A stretch of DNA of 64,000 nt from Ferruginibacter sp050611725 (GTDB taxonomy: Bacteria > Bacteroidota > Bacteroidia > Chitinophagales > Chitinophagaceae): positions 2,542,001-2,606,000 of the forward strand of contig NZ_JBODJB010000001.1 of assembly GCF_050611725.1 (NCBI RefSeq), in the 5' to 3' direction. This document shows positions 43,184 to 51,662 of the stretch, one piece after another. Made by a program: the position numbers and the translations under genes. Every line of letters starts with the position of its first letter. Within the stretch, counting starts at the first letter, position 1. The notes beneath the pieces are model-generated. The model was not told the origin of the DNA, ran no database searches, and worked only from the letters and a program-made list of their open reading frames with translations.

Positions 43184-43537
43184 ATGGGAGAAAATATTTT
43201 AAAGGGCAAAAGCTATTCATTTGCAATTTCAGTCATCAAAATTTCTGAACAGATAATACAAAATAAGAAAGAATATATTTTAAGCAAACAATTAACAAGA
43301 AGCGGTACAGCAATCGGAGCATTAATCAGAGAAGCCGAATTTGCTCAAAGCAAAGCTAACTTTATTAATAAAATGTCAATATCACTAAAAGAAGCCAATG
43401 AAACTTTATACCGGATCAATTTATTAAAAGATACAAACTATATTTCTGAAGAAAGTTCGATTCAGTTAATAAATGCTTGTAAAGAATTAATTTCTATACT
43501 AGTAGCATCAATAAAAACAGTTAAATCGAAGCTTTGA
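43184..43537 (+). CDS. Four-helix-bundle protein (S23/IVS-encoded family)
   Basis: 117-aa all-helical protein. FAISVIKISEQIIQNKKEYILSKQLTRSGTAIGALIREAEFAQSKANFINKMSISLKEANETLYRINLL is the pattern of the small family first found as an ORF in 23S rRNA intervening sequences and now seen scattered through Bacteroidota genomes. Function unknown; it probably forms oligomers. It interrupts hemB-hemL and is bounded on both sides by inverted heptad arms, so it looks like a later insertion. The ATG at 43184 sits inside word-like sequence. Confidence 0.88.
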   Translation: MGENILKGKSYSFAISVIKISEQIIQNKKEYILSKQLTRSGTAIGALIREAEFAQSKANFINKMSISLKEANETLYRINLLKDTNYISEESSIQLINACKELISILVASIKTVKSKL

Positions 43538-43567
43538 TTTTTCATTTTTCACTTTTCATTTTTCATT
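43538..43567 (+). repeat. Right heptad arm of the four-helix-bundle unit
   Basis: Begins at the base after the gene's stop: TTTTTCA, TTTTTCA, CTTTTCA, TTTTTCA in 7-bp phase, running to the hemL start codon at 43569. Positions 43545-43560 are the exact complement of the left arm's 16-mer. Confidence 0.85.
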
Positions 43568-43568
43568 C

Positions 43569-44852
43569 ATGAATACCGTAACAAGTAAAATACTATTCGA
43601 AAGAGCACAGAAAACTATACCCGGTGGAGTAAACTCACCGGTACGTGCATTTAAAAGTGTTGGTGGCACACCTGTTTTTATCGAAAAAGCAAAAGGCGCT
43701 TATTTATATGATGTAGATGGCAATCAATACATAGATTATATTGCTTCATGGGGACCAATGATACTTGGTCATGCACACGAATCTGTTGTTAAAGCAATAC
43801 AGGAACAAGCTGTTAATTCAACTTCTTACGGAGCCCCTACTCTGTTGGAAATTGAAATGGCGGAATTGATCACCAGCATGGTTCCAAACGTTGATCTGAT
43901 CAGAATGGTTAGCAGCGGTACAGAAGCATGCATGAGTGCATTGCGTTTAGCTAGAGGTTATACTAAAAGAAATAAAGTAATAAAATTTGAAGGCAATTAT
44001 CACGGTCATGCAGATTCTTTTTTAGTAAAAGCCGGTAGCGGTCTTGCGACACTGGATATCCAAACCGTACCAGGCATTACTAGCGGAGTATCGGTTGATA
44101 CACTAACGGCTCCGTATAACGATTTAAATGCAGTAAAAAAAATAGTTGAAGAAAATAAAAATCAGGTTGCTGCTATTATTATTGAGCCTGTTGCAGGTAA
44201 TATGGGATGCATCATTCCTCAACAAGGATTTTTAGAAGGTTTAAGAAAACTGTGTACTGAGGAAGGCATTGTTTTTATATTTGATGAAGTGATGACAGGA
44301 TTCAGATTAGCTCCCGGAGGCGCACAGGAAAAACTGAATATCAAAGCTGATCTTGTTACATACGGCAAAGTAATTGGCGGCGGTATGCCTGTTGGTGCTT
44401 TTGGAGGAAAAAAAGAGATCATGGAACATATTGCTCCATTGGGTAGCGTATATCAAGCAGGCACACTGAGTGGCAATCCCATTGCAATGATCGCAGGATA
44501 TACGATGCTGAAAGAATTAAAAGACAACCCTTCTATCTACGCTGAATTAGAAGCTAAGACAAAATATCTTGGAGACGGCATTGAAGCTGTTTTACAAAAG
44601 CATGGCGAAAAATATCGTATCAATCGTTTTGGCAGTATGATCAGTATTCATTTCTGCGATCATGATATCATTGATTTTGATTCTGCTGCTAAAGCAGATA
44701 TTCCAAGATTTAATGAGCTATTTCATTTTATGTTAGACAATGGCATTTACTTACCTCCATCCGCATACGAAAGCTGGTTCTTAAACAATGCCTTATCCTA
44801 CCAAGACTTAGACAAGACCATTGCCACTATTGATAAATTTTTGCAACAGTAA
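43569..44852 (+). CDS. hemL: Glutamate-1-semialdehyde 2,1-aminomutase
   Basis: 427 aa PLP enzyme that makes 5-aminolevulinate from the HemA product. Signatures are TIPGGVNSPVRAFKSVGGTP, VSSGTEACMSALRLARG, KFEGNYHGHADSFLVKAGSG, FDEVMTGFRLAPGGAQE and the PLP lysine in TYGKVIGGGMPVGAFGG. It closes the operon, the only step lying after the inserted four-helix-bundle unit. Confidence 0.96.
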   Translation: MNTVTSKILFERAQKTIPGGVNSPVRAFKSVGGTPVFIEKAKGAYLYDVDGNQYIDYIASWGPMILGHAHESVVKAIQEQAVNSTSYGAPTLLEIEMAELITSMVPNVDLIRMVSSGTEACMSALRLARGYTKRNKVIKFEGNYHGHADSFLVKAGSGLATLDIQTVPGITSGVSVDTLTAPYNDLNAVKKIVEENKNQVAAIIIEPVAGNMGCIIPQQGFLEGLRKLCTEEGIVFIFDEVMTGFRLAPGGAQEKLNIKADLVTYGKVIGGGMPVGAFGGKKEIMEHIAPLGSVYQAGTLSGNPIAMIAGYTMLKELKDNPSIYAELEAKTKYLGDGIEAVLQKHGEKYRINRFGSMISIHFCDHDIIDFDSAAKADIPRFNELFHFMLDNGIYLPPSAYESWFLNNALSYQDLDKTIATIDKFLQQ

Positions 44853-44905
44853 AAATATTTACATTTCTTTTCTTATATTTATATGTTGATTAATACATAT
44901 AGAAT

Positions 44906-45379
44906 ATGACAAGAGAAGAAAAATTTATGCAGGAAGCCATTCAATTATCATTGAACGGCGTGGTGAATAACGAAGGCGGCCCTTTTGGATGCGTAATAGT
45001 AAAAGGTGATGAAATTGTTGGTAGAGGTAATAATAAAGTAACCAGTAGCAATGACCCTACTGCTCATGCTGAAGTAACGGCCATCCGTGATGCCTGCAAA
45101 AATTTAGGCACATTTCAATTAGAAGACTGCGAAGTATATACATCCTGCGAACCCTGCCCTATGTGTTTAGGTGCCATCTATTGGGCCCGCCCTAAAATTG
45201 TGTACTACGCAAATAACAGGCAAGATGCTGCAGATATAGGCTTTGACGACTCGATGATATACGATGAAATGAAAGCCGAAATGCATGAACGTAAGATCCC
45301 CATCATTGCACTCGGACGAGATAAGGCACTTAAAGTATTTGAAGAATGGCAAAATAAGCCCGATAAAACCGAATACTGA
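44906..45379 (+). CDS. Nucleoside/guanine deaminase family protein
   Basis: 157 aa zinc-dependent cytidine-deaminase-fold enzyme. Zinc and proton-shuttle residues are H54 and E56 (PTAHAEV) and C84/C87 (PCPMC). The sequence NEGGPFGCVIVKGDEIVG, LGAIYWARPKIVYYAN and DAADIGFDDSMIYDEM follows the guanine deaminase (GuaD) type more than TadA. Guanine to xanthine is the likely reaction. Confidence 0.82.
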   Translation: MTREEKFMQEAIQLSLNGVVNNEGGPFGCVIVKGDEIVGRGNNKVTSSNDPTAHAEVTAIRDACKNLGTFQLEDCEVYTSCEPCPMCLGAIYWARPKIVYYANNRQDAADIGFDDSMIYDEMKAEMHERKIPIIALGRDKALKVFEEWQNKPDKTEY

Positions 45380-45460
45380 TTCTTGTTGAATCCCTTGAAA
45401 TTTTCTGTTAAACATACAATAACAGCAGCAACAAAATGGCTAAGTAACGCATCATAGTAA

Positions 45461-45468
45461 TAACTTTG
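45461..45468 (+). promoter_or_regulatory. -7 element for the T9SS type B protein gene
   Basis: TAACTTTG matches TAnnTTTG exactly, 10 bp before the ATG at 45479; the second in-frame ATG at 45485 may be the true start. Confidence 0.45.
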
Positions 45469-45478
45469 CCACCTGTTT

Positions 45479-47503
45479 ATGAATATGAAGCATTGCGTAA
45501 CTGTATTGTTGATTTGTTTTTTGGTAAAGATCTGTCCTGCTCAAAACTGTACAGCTTTAGGTCAAAACCCGGCTACTGCATTCCCCGTATGTGGTACTGC
45601 TGATTTCGTGCAAACATCTGTACCCGTTTGCGGTGGCAGGCAGGTACCTGCAGCCTCTTGTCCAAGCGATTTTCTATCTGACATCAACCCCTATTGGTAT
45701 AAATTTAAATGCTTCACAAGCGGTACGCTGGGCTTTGTAATTAAACCAACGGTATTTGATGATGATTATGATTGGCAACTGTTTGATGTTACAGGCCGTA
45801 ACCCCGGTGATGTATACTCTGACCCTACTTTATTTGTTGCCTGCAACTGGTCGGGTGAATCAGGAAACACAGGTACGAATGCCTCTGCTCAAGCACTAGC
45901 AGTTTGCGGAAGTGCTCCCACTTTACCCATTCGACCTTTGTTCAGTAAAATGCCGGTGCTACAACAAGGACATGACTATCTTTTGTTGATCAGCCACTTT
46001 GATGGTGCTACACAAAGTGGTTACACATTATCGTTCGATGGTGGAACAGCTAATATCACCGATCCGGTTGAACCACATCTTAAAAGTGCAAGAGCTATAT
46101 GTGACGGTACTCAAATGACCGTTAAGTTGAATAAGCGTATGAAGTGCAAAAGCCTTGCTGCAAACGGTAGCGATTTTACGATCTCATCTGCTGTATCATC
46201 TATCATTGCAGCTTCGGGTGTGCATTGCAGTGATGAATTTGACATGGATTCGGTGGTGCTTACTCTTGATAATCCATTGCCTCCGGGGATGTATAATATC
46301 ACTATGAAAAATGGAACTGATGGCAGTACTTTATTTGACAACTGCGACAGAACAATCCCTGTTGGAGAAAGCCTTCCGGTTACTGTCTATCCTCTGTTTC
46401 CAACGCCAATGGATAGCCTGACCAAATTCTATTGTGCTCCACAAAGTTTACAACTTGTTTTTTCAAAACTCATGCAATGCAATACTATTGCAGCTGATGG
46501 AAGCGATTTTGTGATTAGCGGAAGTTTCCCGGTTTCAATTGCAAGCGCCAAAGGTGTTTGCAATACAGATAATCTTACTACTATTATTGACATTCAACTT
46601 TCTGCCCCTATACAAAAGCAAGGCAATTTCTCTCTTCGTTTAAAAAACGGAACAGATGGCAATACAATCCTCAATGAATGCGGACAGCCAACTCCTGCCG
46701 GCTCGACGATAAATTTTTCTACGGTTGATACTGTATCAGCTGTATTTTCTACAACACCTAAGCTGGATTGTAAAGTTGATGGTATTGATTATGCTCACGA
46801 CGGCAGAAATGGTGTAAATATTTGGCAGTGGACATTTGACGATAACATCACAAGTACTGCAAAAGATACTTCAATAATATATTCTGTGTTCGGTCAGAAA
46901 AATGCAACATTGATTGTTTCGAATGGTGTTTGCAGAGACACATTTACGAGATCTGTTACATTAGACAATCATTTGAAAGCTGCCTTTGAAGGAACAGGCA
47001 TGGTTTGCCCGACAGATATGGCTACATTTAAAGACCAAAGCATTGGTAATATTATTGGATGGAACTGGGATTTTGGCAATGGCTTAACGAGTACGCTGCA
47101 AACACCACCAACCCAACAATATCCATACACTAATATTCTAACAGATTATACTGTTCGCCTTATTGTGAAAAACAATTTAGATTGTTTTGACACTGCTACC
47201 CAAAAAATAAAAGTATTAGCTAATTGTTTTATTGCAGTACCAACCGGGTTTACTCCAAATGGAGATGGATTGAACGATTATCTCTATCCTACAAATGCTC
47301 TAAAAGCTATTGATCTTTATTTTGCTGTTTATAACCGATTAGGACAACTACTTTTTGAAACCAACGACTGGACAAAAAAATGGGATGGGACATACAATGG
47401 ACAGGGCCAGGATCCCGGCACCTATGTATGGAGATTAGAGTATACTGAACCCGGAACCGGGCAGAGAAAAACTTCCAAAGGAACAACTGTGCTTATCCGT
47501 TAA
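45479..47503 (+). CDS. Secreted surface protein, type IX secretion type B (gliding-motility C-terminal domain)
   Basis: 674 aa with a signal peptide (MNMKHCVTVLLICFLVKICPAQ). A cysteine-bearing N-terminal domain (about 25-190) is followed by two Ig-like repeats (each with CKSLAANGSDFTI / CNTIAADGSDFVI) and two PKD-like domains (about 420-590). The CHU_C-type sorting domain is PTGFTPNGDGLNDYLYP...YNRLGQLLFETNDWTKKWDGTYNGQ...GTYVWRLEY. It should be exported by T9SS and held at the cell surface, probably for adhesion. The stop overlaps the convergent cysteine desulfurase stop by 4 bp. Confidence 0.9.
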   Translation: MNMKHCVTVLLICFLVKICPAQNCTALGQNPATAFPVCGTADFVQTSVPVCGGRQVPAASCPSDFLSDINPYWYKFKCFTSGTLGFVIKPTVFDDDYDWQLFDVTGRNPGDVYSDPTLFVACNWSGESGNTGTNASAQALAVCGSAPTLPIRPLFSKMPVLQQGHDYLLLISHFDGATQSGYTLSFDGGTANITDPVEPHLKSARAICDGTQMTVKLNKRMKCKSLAANGSDFTISSAVSSIIAASGVHCSDEFDMDSVVLTLDNPLPPGMYNITMKNGTDGSTLFDNCDRTIPVGESLPVTVYPLFPTPMDSLTKFYCAPQSLQLVFSKLMQCNTIAADGSDFVISGSFPVSIASAKGVCNTDNLTTIIDIQLSAPIQKQGNFSLRLKNGTDGNTILNECGQPTPAGSTINFSTVDTVSAVFSTTPKLDCKVDGIDYAHDGRNGVNIWQWTFDDNITSTAKDTSIIYSVFGQKNATLIVSNGVCRDTFTRSVTLDNHLKAAFEGTGMVCPTDMATFKDQSIGNIIGWNWDFGNGLTSTLQTPPTQQYPYTNILTDYTVRLIVKNNLDCFDTATQKIKVLANCFIAVPTGFTPNGDGLNDYLYPTNALKAIDLYFAVYNRLGQLLFETNDWTKKWDGTYNGQGQDPGTYVWRLEYTEPGTGQRKTSKGTTVLIR

Positions 47504-48633
47504 ATCGACGATTTTAATTGTTCTACAACTGCATCTATCTCCTCTTTTGTATTATACTTGCAAAAACTGAAACGTACTGTTACTTTATTTGAATTCGGAT
47601 AAACAGAACGGATAACATGGCTACCGATATCAATACCGCTTGTACAGGCGCTTCCTCCACTTGCACAAATATTATTGATGTCAAGATTAAATAAAAGCAT
47701 TTCCGACTTTTCTGTGCTTGGAAAATTGGCGCTCAAAACAGTGTACAAACTTTTGCCCAATACGTCACCGTTAAAACTAACAGCCGGAATATTTTTTATG
47801 AGTTGTTCATGCATGTAAGATTTTAAACCATTGATATAGACACTATCTTTTTCATAATTCTCAGTTGCAATCTCTAATGCTTTAGCAATACCAACAATGC
47901 CATAAAGATTTTCTGTACCGGCTCTCATATTCCGTTCCTGAGAACCTCCATGTACCAATGGATTGATCTTTACATTTTCATTAATATATAAAATACCAAC
48001 CCCTTTGGGACCGTGGAATTTATGCCCTGCACCAGTAATAAAATGCACATGAGTATTTCTGAGATCAAAAGGAAAATGACCAACGGTCTGTACTGTATCG
48101 CTATGAAAAATCGCACTGTACTTTTTGCAAATGGCTCCCACTGCATGAATATCTAACATGTTTCCAATTTCGTTGTTGGCATGCATCAGAGTAACTAACG
48201 TTTTCTCTGAAGAAGAAGCCAGTAGATCTTCCAGATCAAGCAGATTAATATGTCCATCGGGCAACAACCTTACATAACTCACATTTACCTCATTAATTTT
48301 ATGACGATGCTCTACTGAATGTAAAACAGCATGATGTTCGATCGGAGAAGTAATGATACGGGTACAACCCAGGTCTTTTACAGCAGCAGCTATTGCAGTA
48401 TTGCTGCTTTCGGTACCACCACTCGTAAAAAATATTTCTGAAGGATGAGCATTGAGAATCTTAGCTACAGATTTCCTTGCATTCTCAATTGCCATTCTCG
48501 ATTCTCGTCCATATGAATAAATAGAAGACGGATTGCCGAATTTATCAGTCAAATAAGGCATCATAGCATCCAATACTTGCTTGTCAAGTGCGGTGGTAGC
48601 GGCGTTGTCGAAATAAATTCTTTTAGAGTCCAT
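47500..48633 (-). CDS. Cysteine desulfurase (NifS/IscS family)
   Basis: 377 aa PLP enzyme that takes sulfur from cysteine for Fe-S clusters or tRNA thiolation. Motifs: IYFDNAATTALD, TSGGTESSNTAI, SPIEHHAVLHS, the PLP lysine in GAGHKFHGPKGVG, and the persulfide cysteine in SACTSG. It is not in an isc or suf cluster, so it is probably a housekeeping or second copy. The gap to glmM is a heptad array. Confidence 0.93.
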   Translation of the reverse strand: MDSKRIYFDNAATTALDKQVLDAMMPYLTDKFGNPSSIYSYGRESRMAIENARKSVAKILNAHPSEIFFTSGGTESSNTAIAAAVKDLGCTRIITSPIEHHAVLHSVEHRHKINEVNVSYVRLLPDGHINLLDLEDLLASSSEKTLVTLMHANNEIGNMLDIHAVGAICKKYSAIFHSDTVQTVGHFPFDLRNTHVHFITGAGHKFHGPKGVGILYINENVKINPLVHGGSQERNMRAGTENLYGIVGIAKALEIATENYEKDSVYINGLKSYMHEQLIKNIPAVSFNGDVLGKSLYTVLSANFPSTEKSEMLLFNLDINNICASGGSACTSGIDIGSHVIRSVYPNSNKVTVRFSFCKYNTKEEIDAVVEQLKSSI

Positions 48634-48636
48634 AAC

Positions 48637-48701
48637 TAATAGTCAATAGTCCATAGTCAATAGTTTAAGTCTCATGGACTAAGGACTATTGACCATGGAC
48701 C
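48637..48701. repeat. Heptad word array, inverted arms (CAATAGT type)
   Basis: Left words from 48637: TAATAGT, CAATAGT, CCATAGT, CAATAGT. Right words from 48674: ATGGACT, AAGGACT, ATTGACC. All in exact 7-bp phase. GTCAATAGTCC (48642-48652) and GGACTATTGAC (48683-48693) are perfect complements. It sits between the desulfurase and glmM genes, both minus strand. Confidence 0.8.
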
Positions 48702-48709
48702 AATTGCAT

Positions 48710-50089
48710 TTACATTGCTTCACTAATATCTTTCATCAATCTTTTTGCGATATTATCGGCAGTTGTTTCAAAATTACTTTCTGCATAAATACGTATGATG
48801 GGCTCTGTATTACTTGTACGCAAATGAACCCAATCCGTATCAAATTCTATTTTCAATCCATCTTCGGTATTAATAGGATTGTTTTTATATTTTGTTTTGA
48901 TCTTTGTAAAAACATCTTTTACATCAATACCATTTTCAAGAGCAATTTTGTTTTTACTGATAAAATAACTCGGATAAGTGTTTCTTAATTGCTTGATACT
49001 TTTTTTGCTTTCGGCAAGATGTGTCAGAAATAATGCAATCCCGATCAAAGCATCTCTACCATAGTGCAGATCCGGAACTATAATACCTCCATTCCCTTCA
49101 CCACCTATTATAGCATTCACCGCTTTCATTTTTGTCACCACATTCACTTCACCTACAGCACTCGGAAAATATTCTCCACCATTCTTTTCAGTAACATCTC
49201 TCAATGCTCTGGTAGATGACATATTTGAAACCGTATTCCCTTTTCTTTTGCTTAAAACATAATCTGCAACTGCAACCAACGTATATTCTTCTCCGAACAT
49301 ACTTCCATCTTCACAAACAAAACAAAGTCGGTCAACATCCGGGTCAACAGCAATACCCAGATCAGCATTTTGTTTCACTACCTCAGCACTCAACTCTGTT
49401 AAATGCTCAGGCAATGGCTCCGGGTTATGAGCAAACTTTCCGTTCACTTCTTCATTCAACACAATAATATCTTTTAAGCCGAGTGCCTTTAACAGAGCCG
49501 GTACAGCAATCGCACCCGTGCTATTCACAGCATCCAATACAATTTTGAATTTCGCTTTTTTAATAGCGGCCACATCCACCAAAGGATAATTCAAAACGGC
49601 ATCAATATGTTTTTGTAAAGAAGATTCATCTTTAATTACGGTTCCTAATTTATCCACCGACACAAAATTAAAATCTTCTCTTGCAGCAATCTCGAGCACT
49701 TTCGCACCTTGTGCAGCATCAATAAACTCACCGGTACTATTCAGTAATTTCAATGCATTCCATTCTTTCGGATTATGACTTGCGGTAAGTATGATGCCAC
49801 CTGCAGCTTCTTCAAAAACAACCGCCATTTCAACAGTTGGTGTTGTGCTGTAATCTAAATCAACTACATCTATTCCTAACGCATTCAATGTTGCAATAAC
49901 AAGGTTTTTAACCATCTCTCCGCTAATGCGTCCATCTCTTCCTACCACCACCTTTTTATTACCATTTTGCTCAAGCAATAAAGTACCATACGCTGCAGTA
50001 AATTTTACTATATCTACAGGTGTAAAATTATCATTTGTGCTCCCGCCGATAGTTCCACGAATACCCGATATGCTTTTTATTAAGGCCAT
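48710..50089 (-). CDS. glmM: Phosphoglucosamine mutase / phosphomannomutase family
   Basis: 459 aa. Interconverts glucosamine-6-P and glucosamine-1-P for cell-wall UDP-GlcNAc. It has SGIRGTIGG, the phosphoserine S104 in LTASHNPKEWNALKLL, the metal loop AVDPDVDRLCFV, the sugar loop GGEGNGGI and the phosphate loop RTSNTEPIIRIYAES. The EWNALKLL wording is common in Bacteroidota GlmM. Phosphoglucomutase or phosphomannomutase activity is a fair alternative. Confidence 0.85.
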   Translation of the reverse strand: MALIKSISGIRGTIGGSTNDNFTPVDIVKFTAAYGTLLLEQNGNKKVVVGRDGRISGEMVKNLVIATLNALGIDVVDLDYSTTPTVEMAVVFEEAAGGIILTASHNPKEWNALKLLNSTGEFIDAAQGAKVLEIAAREDFNFVSVDKLGTVIKDESSLQKHIDAVLNYPLVDVAAIKKAKFKIVLDAVNSTGAIAVPALLKALGLKDIIVLNEEVNGKFAHNPEPLPEHLTELSAEVVKQNADLGIAVDPDVDRLCFVCEDGSMFGEEYTLVAVADYVLSKRKGNTVSNMSSTRALRDVTEKNGGEYFPSAVGEVNVVTKMKAVNAIIGGEGNGGIIVPDLHYGRDALIGIALFLTHLAESKKSIKQLRNTYPSYFISKNKIALENGIDVKDVFTKIKTKYKNNPINTEDGLKIEFDTDWVHLRTSNTEPIIRIYAESNFETTADNIAKRLMKDISEAM

Positions 50090-50113
50090 CCTTTATTTAA
50101 AATTTTTGAGGTG

Positions 50114-50121
50114 CAAAGATA
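50114..50121 (-). promoter_or_regulatory. -7 element for glmM
   Basis: The minus strand reads TATCTTTG, an exact consensus match, 24 bp before the glmM start. Confidence 0.5.
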
Positions 50122-50197
50122 CAAATTTACCTACGGATGACAGGCAGATTTTTCTCTGTTGATGATCTTTTCTGATTTTTCATTAAATTTACTTACC

Positions 50198-51193
50198 ATG
50201 AAACCCAAACTCCTGCTCACACTACTCCTAAGTGTTGCAACATTCTATATTGGTGTTGCACAAACAGTTAAGACACTTGCAACTTTTGAAGTTTCTATCA
50301 GAGGGCTATCCGTTGTAAACGATAGAGTCATCTGGGTCAGCGGAACCCACGGCGCTATAGGCATATCCCGTGATAGTGGCAACACCTTCAAATGGATATC
50401 GGTTAGAGGTTTTGAAGAGACAGATTTTAGAGATATTGAAGCATTTGATGAAACCACAGCTGTAATAATGGGTACCGGTGAGCCTGCCTATATTTTAAGA
50501 ACAGCCGATGCCGGTGAAACCTGGGAGGCTGTGTTTGTAGATAAGACCAAGGGAATGTTTCTTGATGCGATGGAATTTTGGAATGAAAACAGTGGCATTG
50601 TAATTGGTGACCCTATTGATCAGAAATTTTTCATTGGTCGTACTTTCAATGGAGGTATAACCTGGAGGGGTATTCCTCCAGAAAATTATCCAGTGGCTGA
50701 TGATGGCGAAGCCTGTTTCGCTGCCAGTGGCACCAATATCTGTAAAATAAACAATAAAGAAGTGGTGTTTGTAACCGGAGGGAAAAAATCCAGATTGTTT
50801 ATCAGAGACAAAAAAATTGATATCCCTTTCACTACGGACTCCGCAAGCATTGGGGCTAATTCCGTTGCAGCTAAAAATAGCAAAATGTATATTGTAGTTG
50901 GTGGAAATTATCTTGCTAAAGACAGCACAAGCAATAATTGTTTTATCACCAAAGAGGCCGGTAATAAGTGGATCGTTCCTAAAACTCCTCCATCAGGCTA
51001 CAGAAGCTGCGTTGAGTATATTGAGAAAAAGCAATGGGTTACCTGTGGTTTCAATGGTGTAGATATTACCAATGATGATGGTATGAACTGGAAACGCATC
51101 AGCGATGAAGGATATAATGTTTGCAGAAAATCTAAATCGGGAGACGCTGTATTTTTTGCAGGCGACGGCAAAATAGGTAAACTTATTTTTTAA
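50198..51193 (+). CDS. Secreted YCF48/BNR-repeat protein
   Basis: 331 aa from the ATG at 50198, where the signal peptide starts (MKPKLLLTLLLSVATFYIGVAQ). An in-frame ATG at 50159 would add 13 residues before it. Repeats of the form GTHGAIGISRDSGNTFKWISV, AYILRTADAGETWEAVF and GRTFNGGITWRGI are Asp-box/YCF48-type blades of a beta propeller. Function unknown; such proteins are common in Bacteroidota envelopes. The 3' end overlaps the convergent DUF486 gene by 11 bp. Confidence 0.8.
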   Translation: MKPKLLLTLLLSVATFYIGVAQTVKTLATFEVSIRGLSVVNDRVIWVSGTHGAIGISRDSGNTFKWISVRGFEETDFRDIEAFDETTAVIMGTGEPAYILRTADAGETWEAVFVDKTKGMFLDAMEFWNENSGIVIGDPIDQKFFIGRTFNGGITWRGIPPENYPVADDGEACFAASGTNICKINNKEVVFVTGGKKSRLFIRDKKIDIPFTTDSASIGANSVAAKNSKMYIVVGGNYLAKDSTSNNCFITKEAGNKWIVPKTPPSGYRSCVEYIEKKQWVTCGFNGVDITNDDGMNWKRISDEGYNVCRKSKSGDAVFFAGDGKIGKLIF

Positions 51194-51515
51194 ACATAAA
51201 GTATACAGCTCCAATTAAAAAAGCAAAGCTTACCAGATATTTCCAGTGAAAGGGTTCTTTAAGGTAAAAAACCGCAAATACTGCAAAAACAACCAATGTA
51301 ATGACTTCCTGAGTTATTTTCAATTGAAAGCCACTTAACCCATTTGTATAACCCAGCCTGTTTGCCGGCACCATCAGGCAGTATTCAAAAAAAGCAATAC
51401 CCCAGCTAATAGCTACCGCTTTCCACAAAGGCATACTTGTATTCTTCAAATGACCATACCAGGCAAAGGTCATGAACATATTAGAAAACACTAATAATAA
51501 AATGGTTCTCAACAT
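51183..51515 (-). CDS. DUF486 / DMT-like small membrane protein
   Basis: 110 aa, four membrane helices. FMTFAWYGHLKN, AFFEYCLMVPANRLGY and QLKITQEVITLVVFAVFAVFYLKEP are the DUF486 signature, a family related to the small drug/metabolite transporters. Substrate unknown. Overlaps the YCF48-type gene tail to tail. Confidence 0.85.
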   Translation of the reverse strand: MLRTILLLVFSNMFMTFAWYGHLKNTSMPLWKAVAISWGIAFFEYCLMVPANRLGYTNGLSGFQLKITQEVITLVVFAVFAVFYLKEPFHWKYLVSFAFLIGAVYFMFKK

Positions 51516-51662
51516 AAAGAATGATTTATAACGTAAAATTATAGATTAAACTATCGCTAATATCCTCAAAAAGAAAAATGCGGTTTATTTTGGCATGGTT
51601 TTGGAAATTATCGGGCAAGTATCTACTTTAGCCATACATTCATTAACCAACAGACTTAAACT

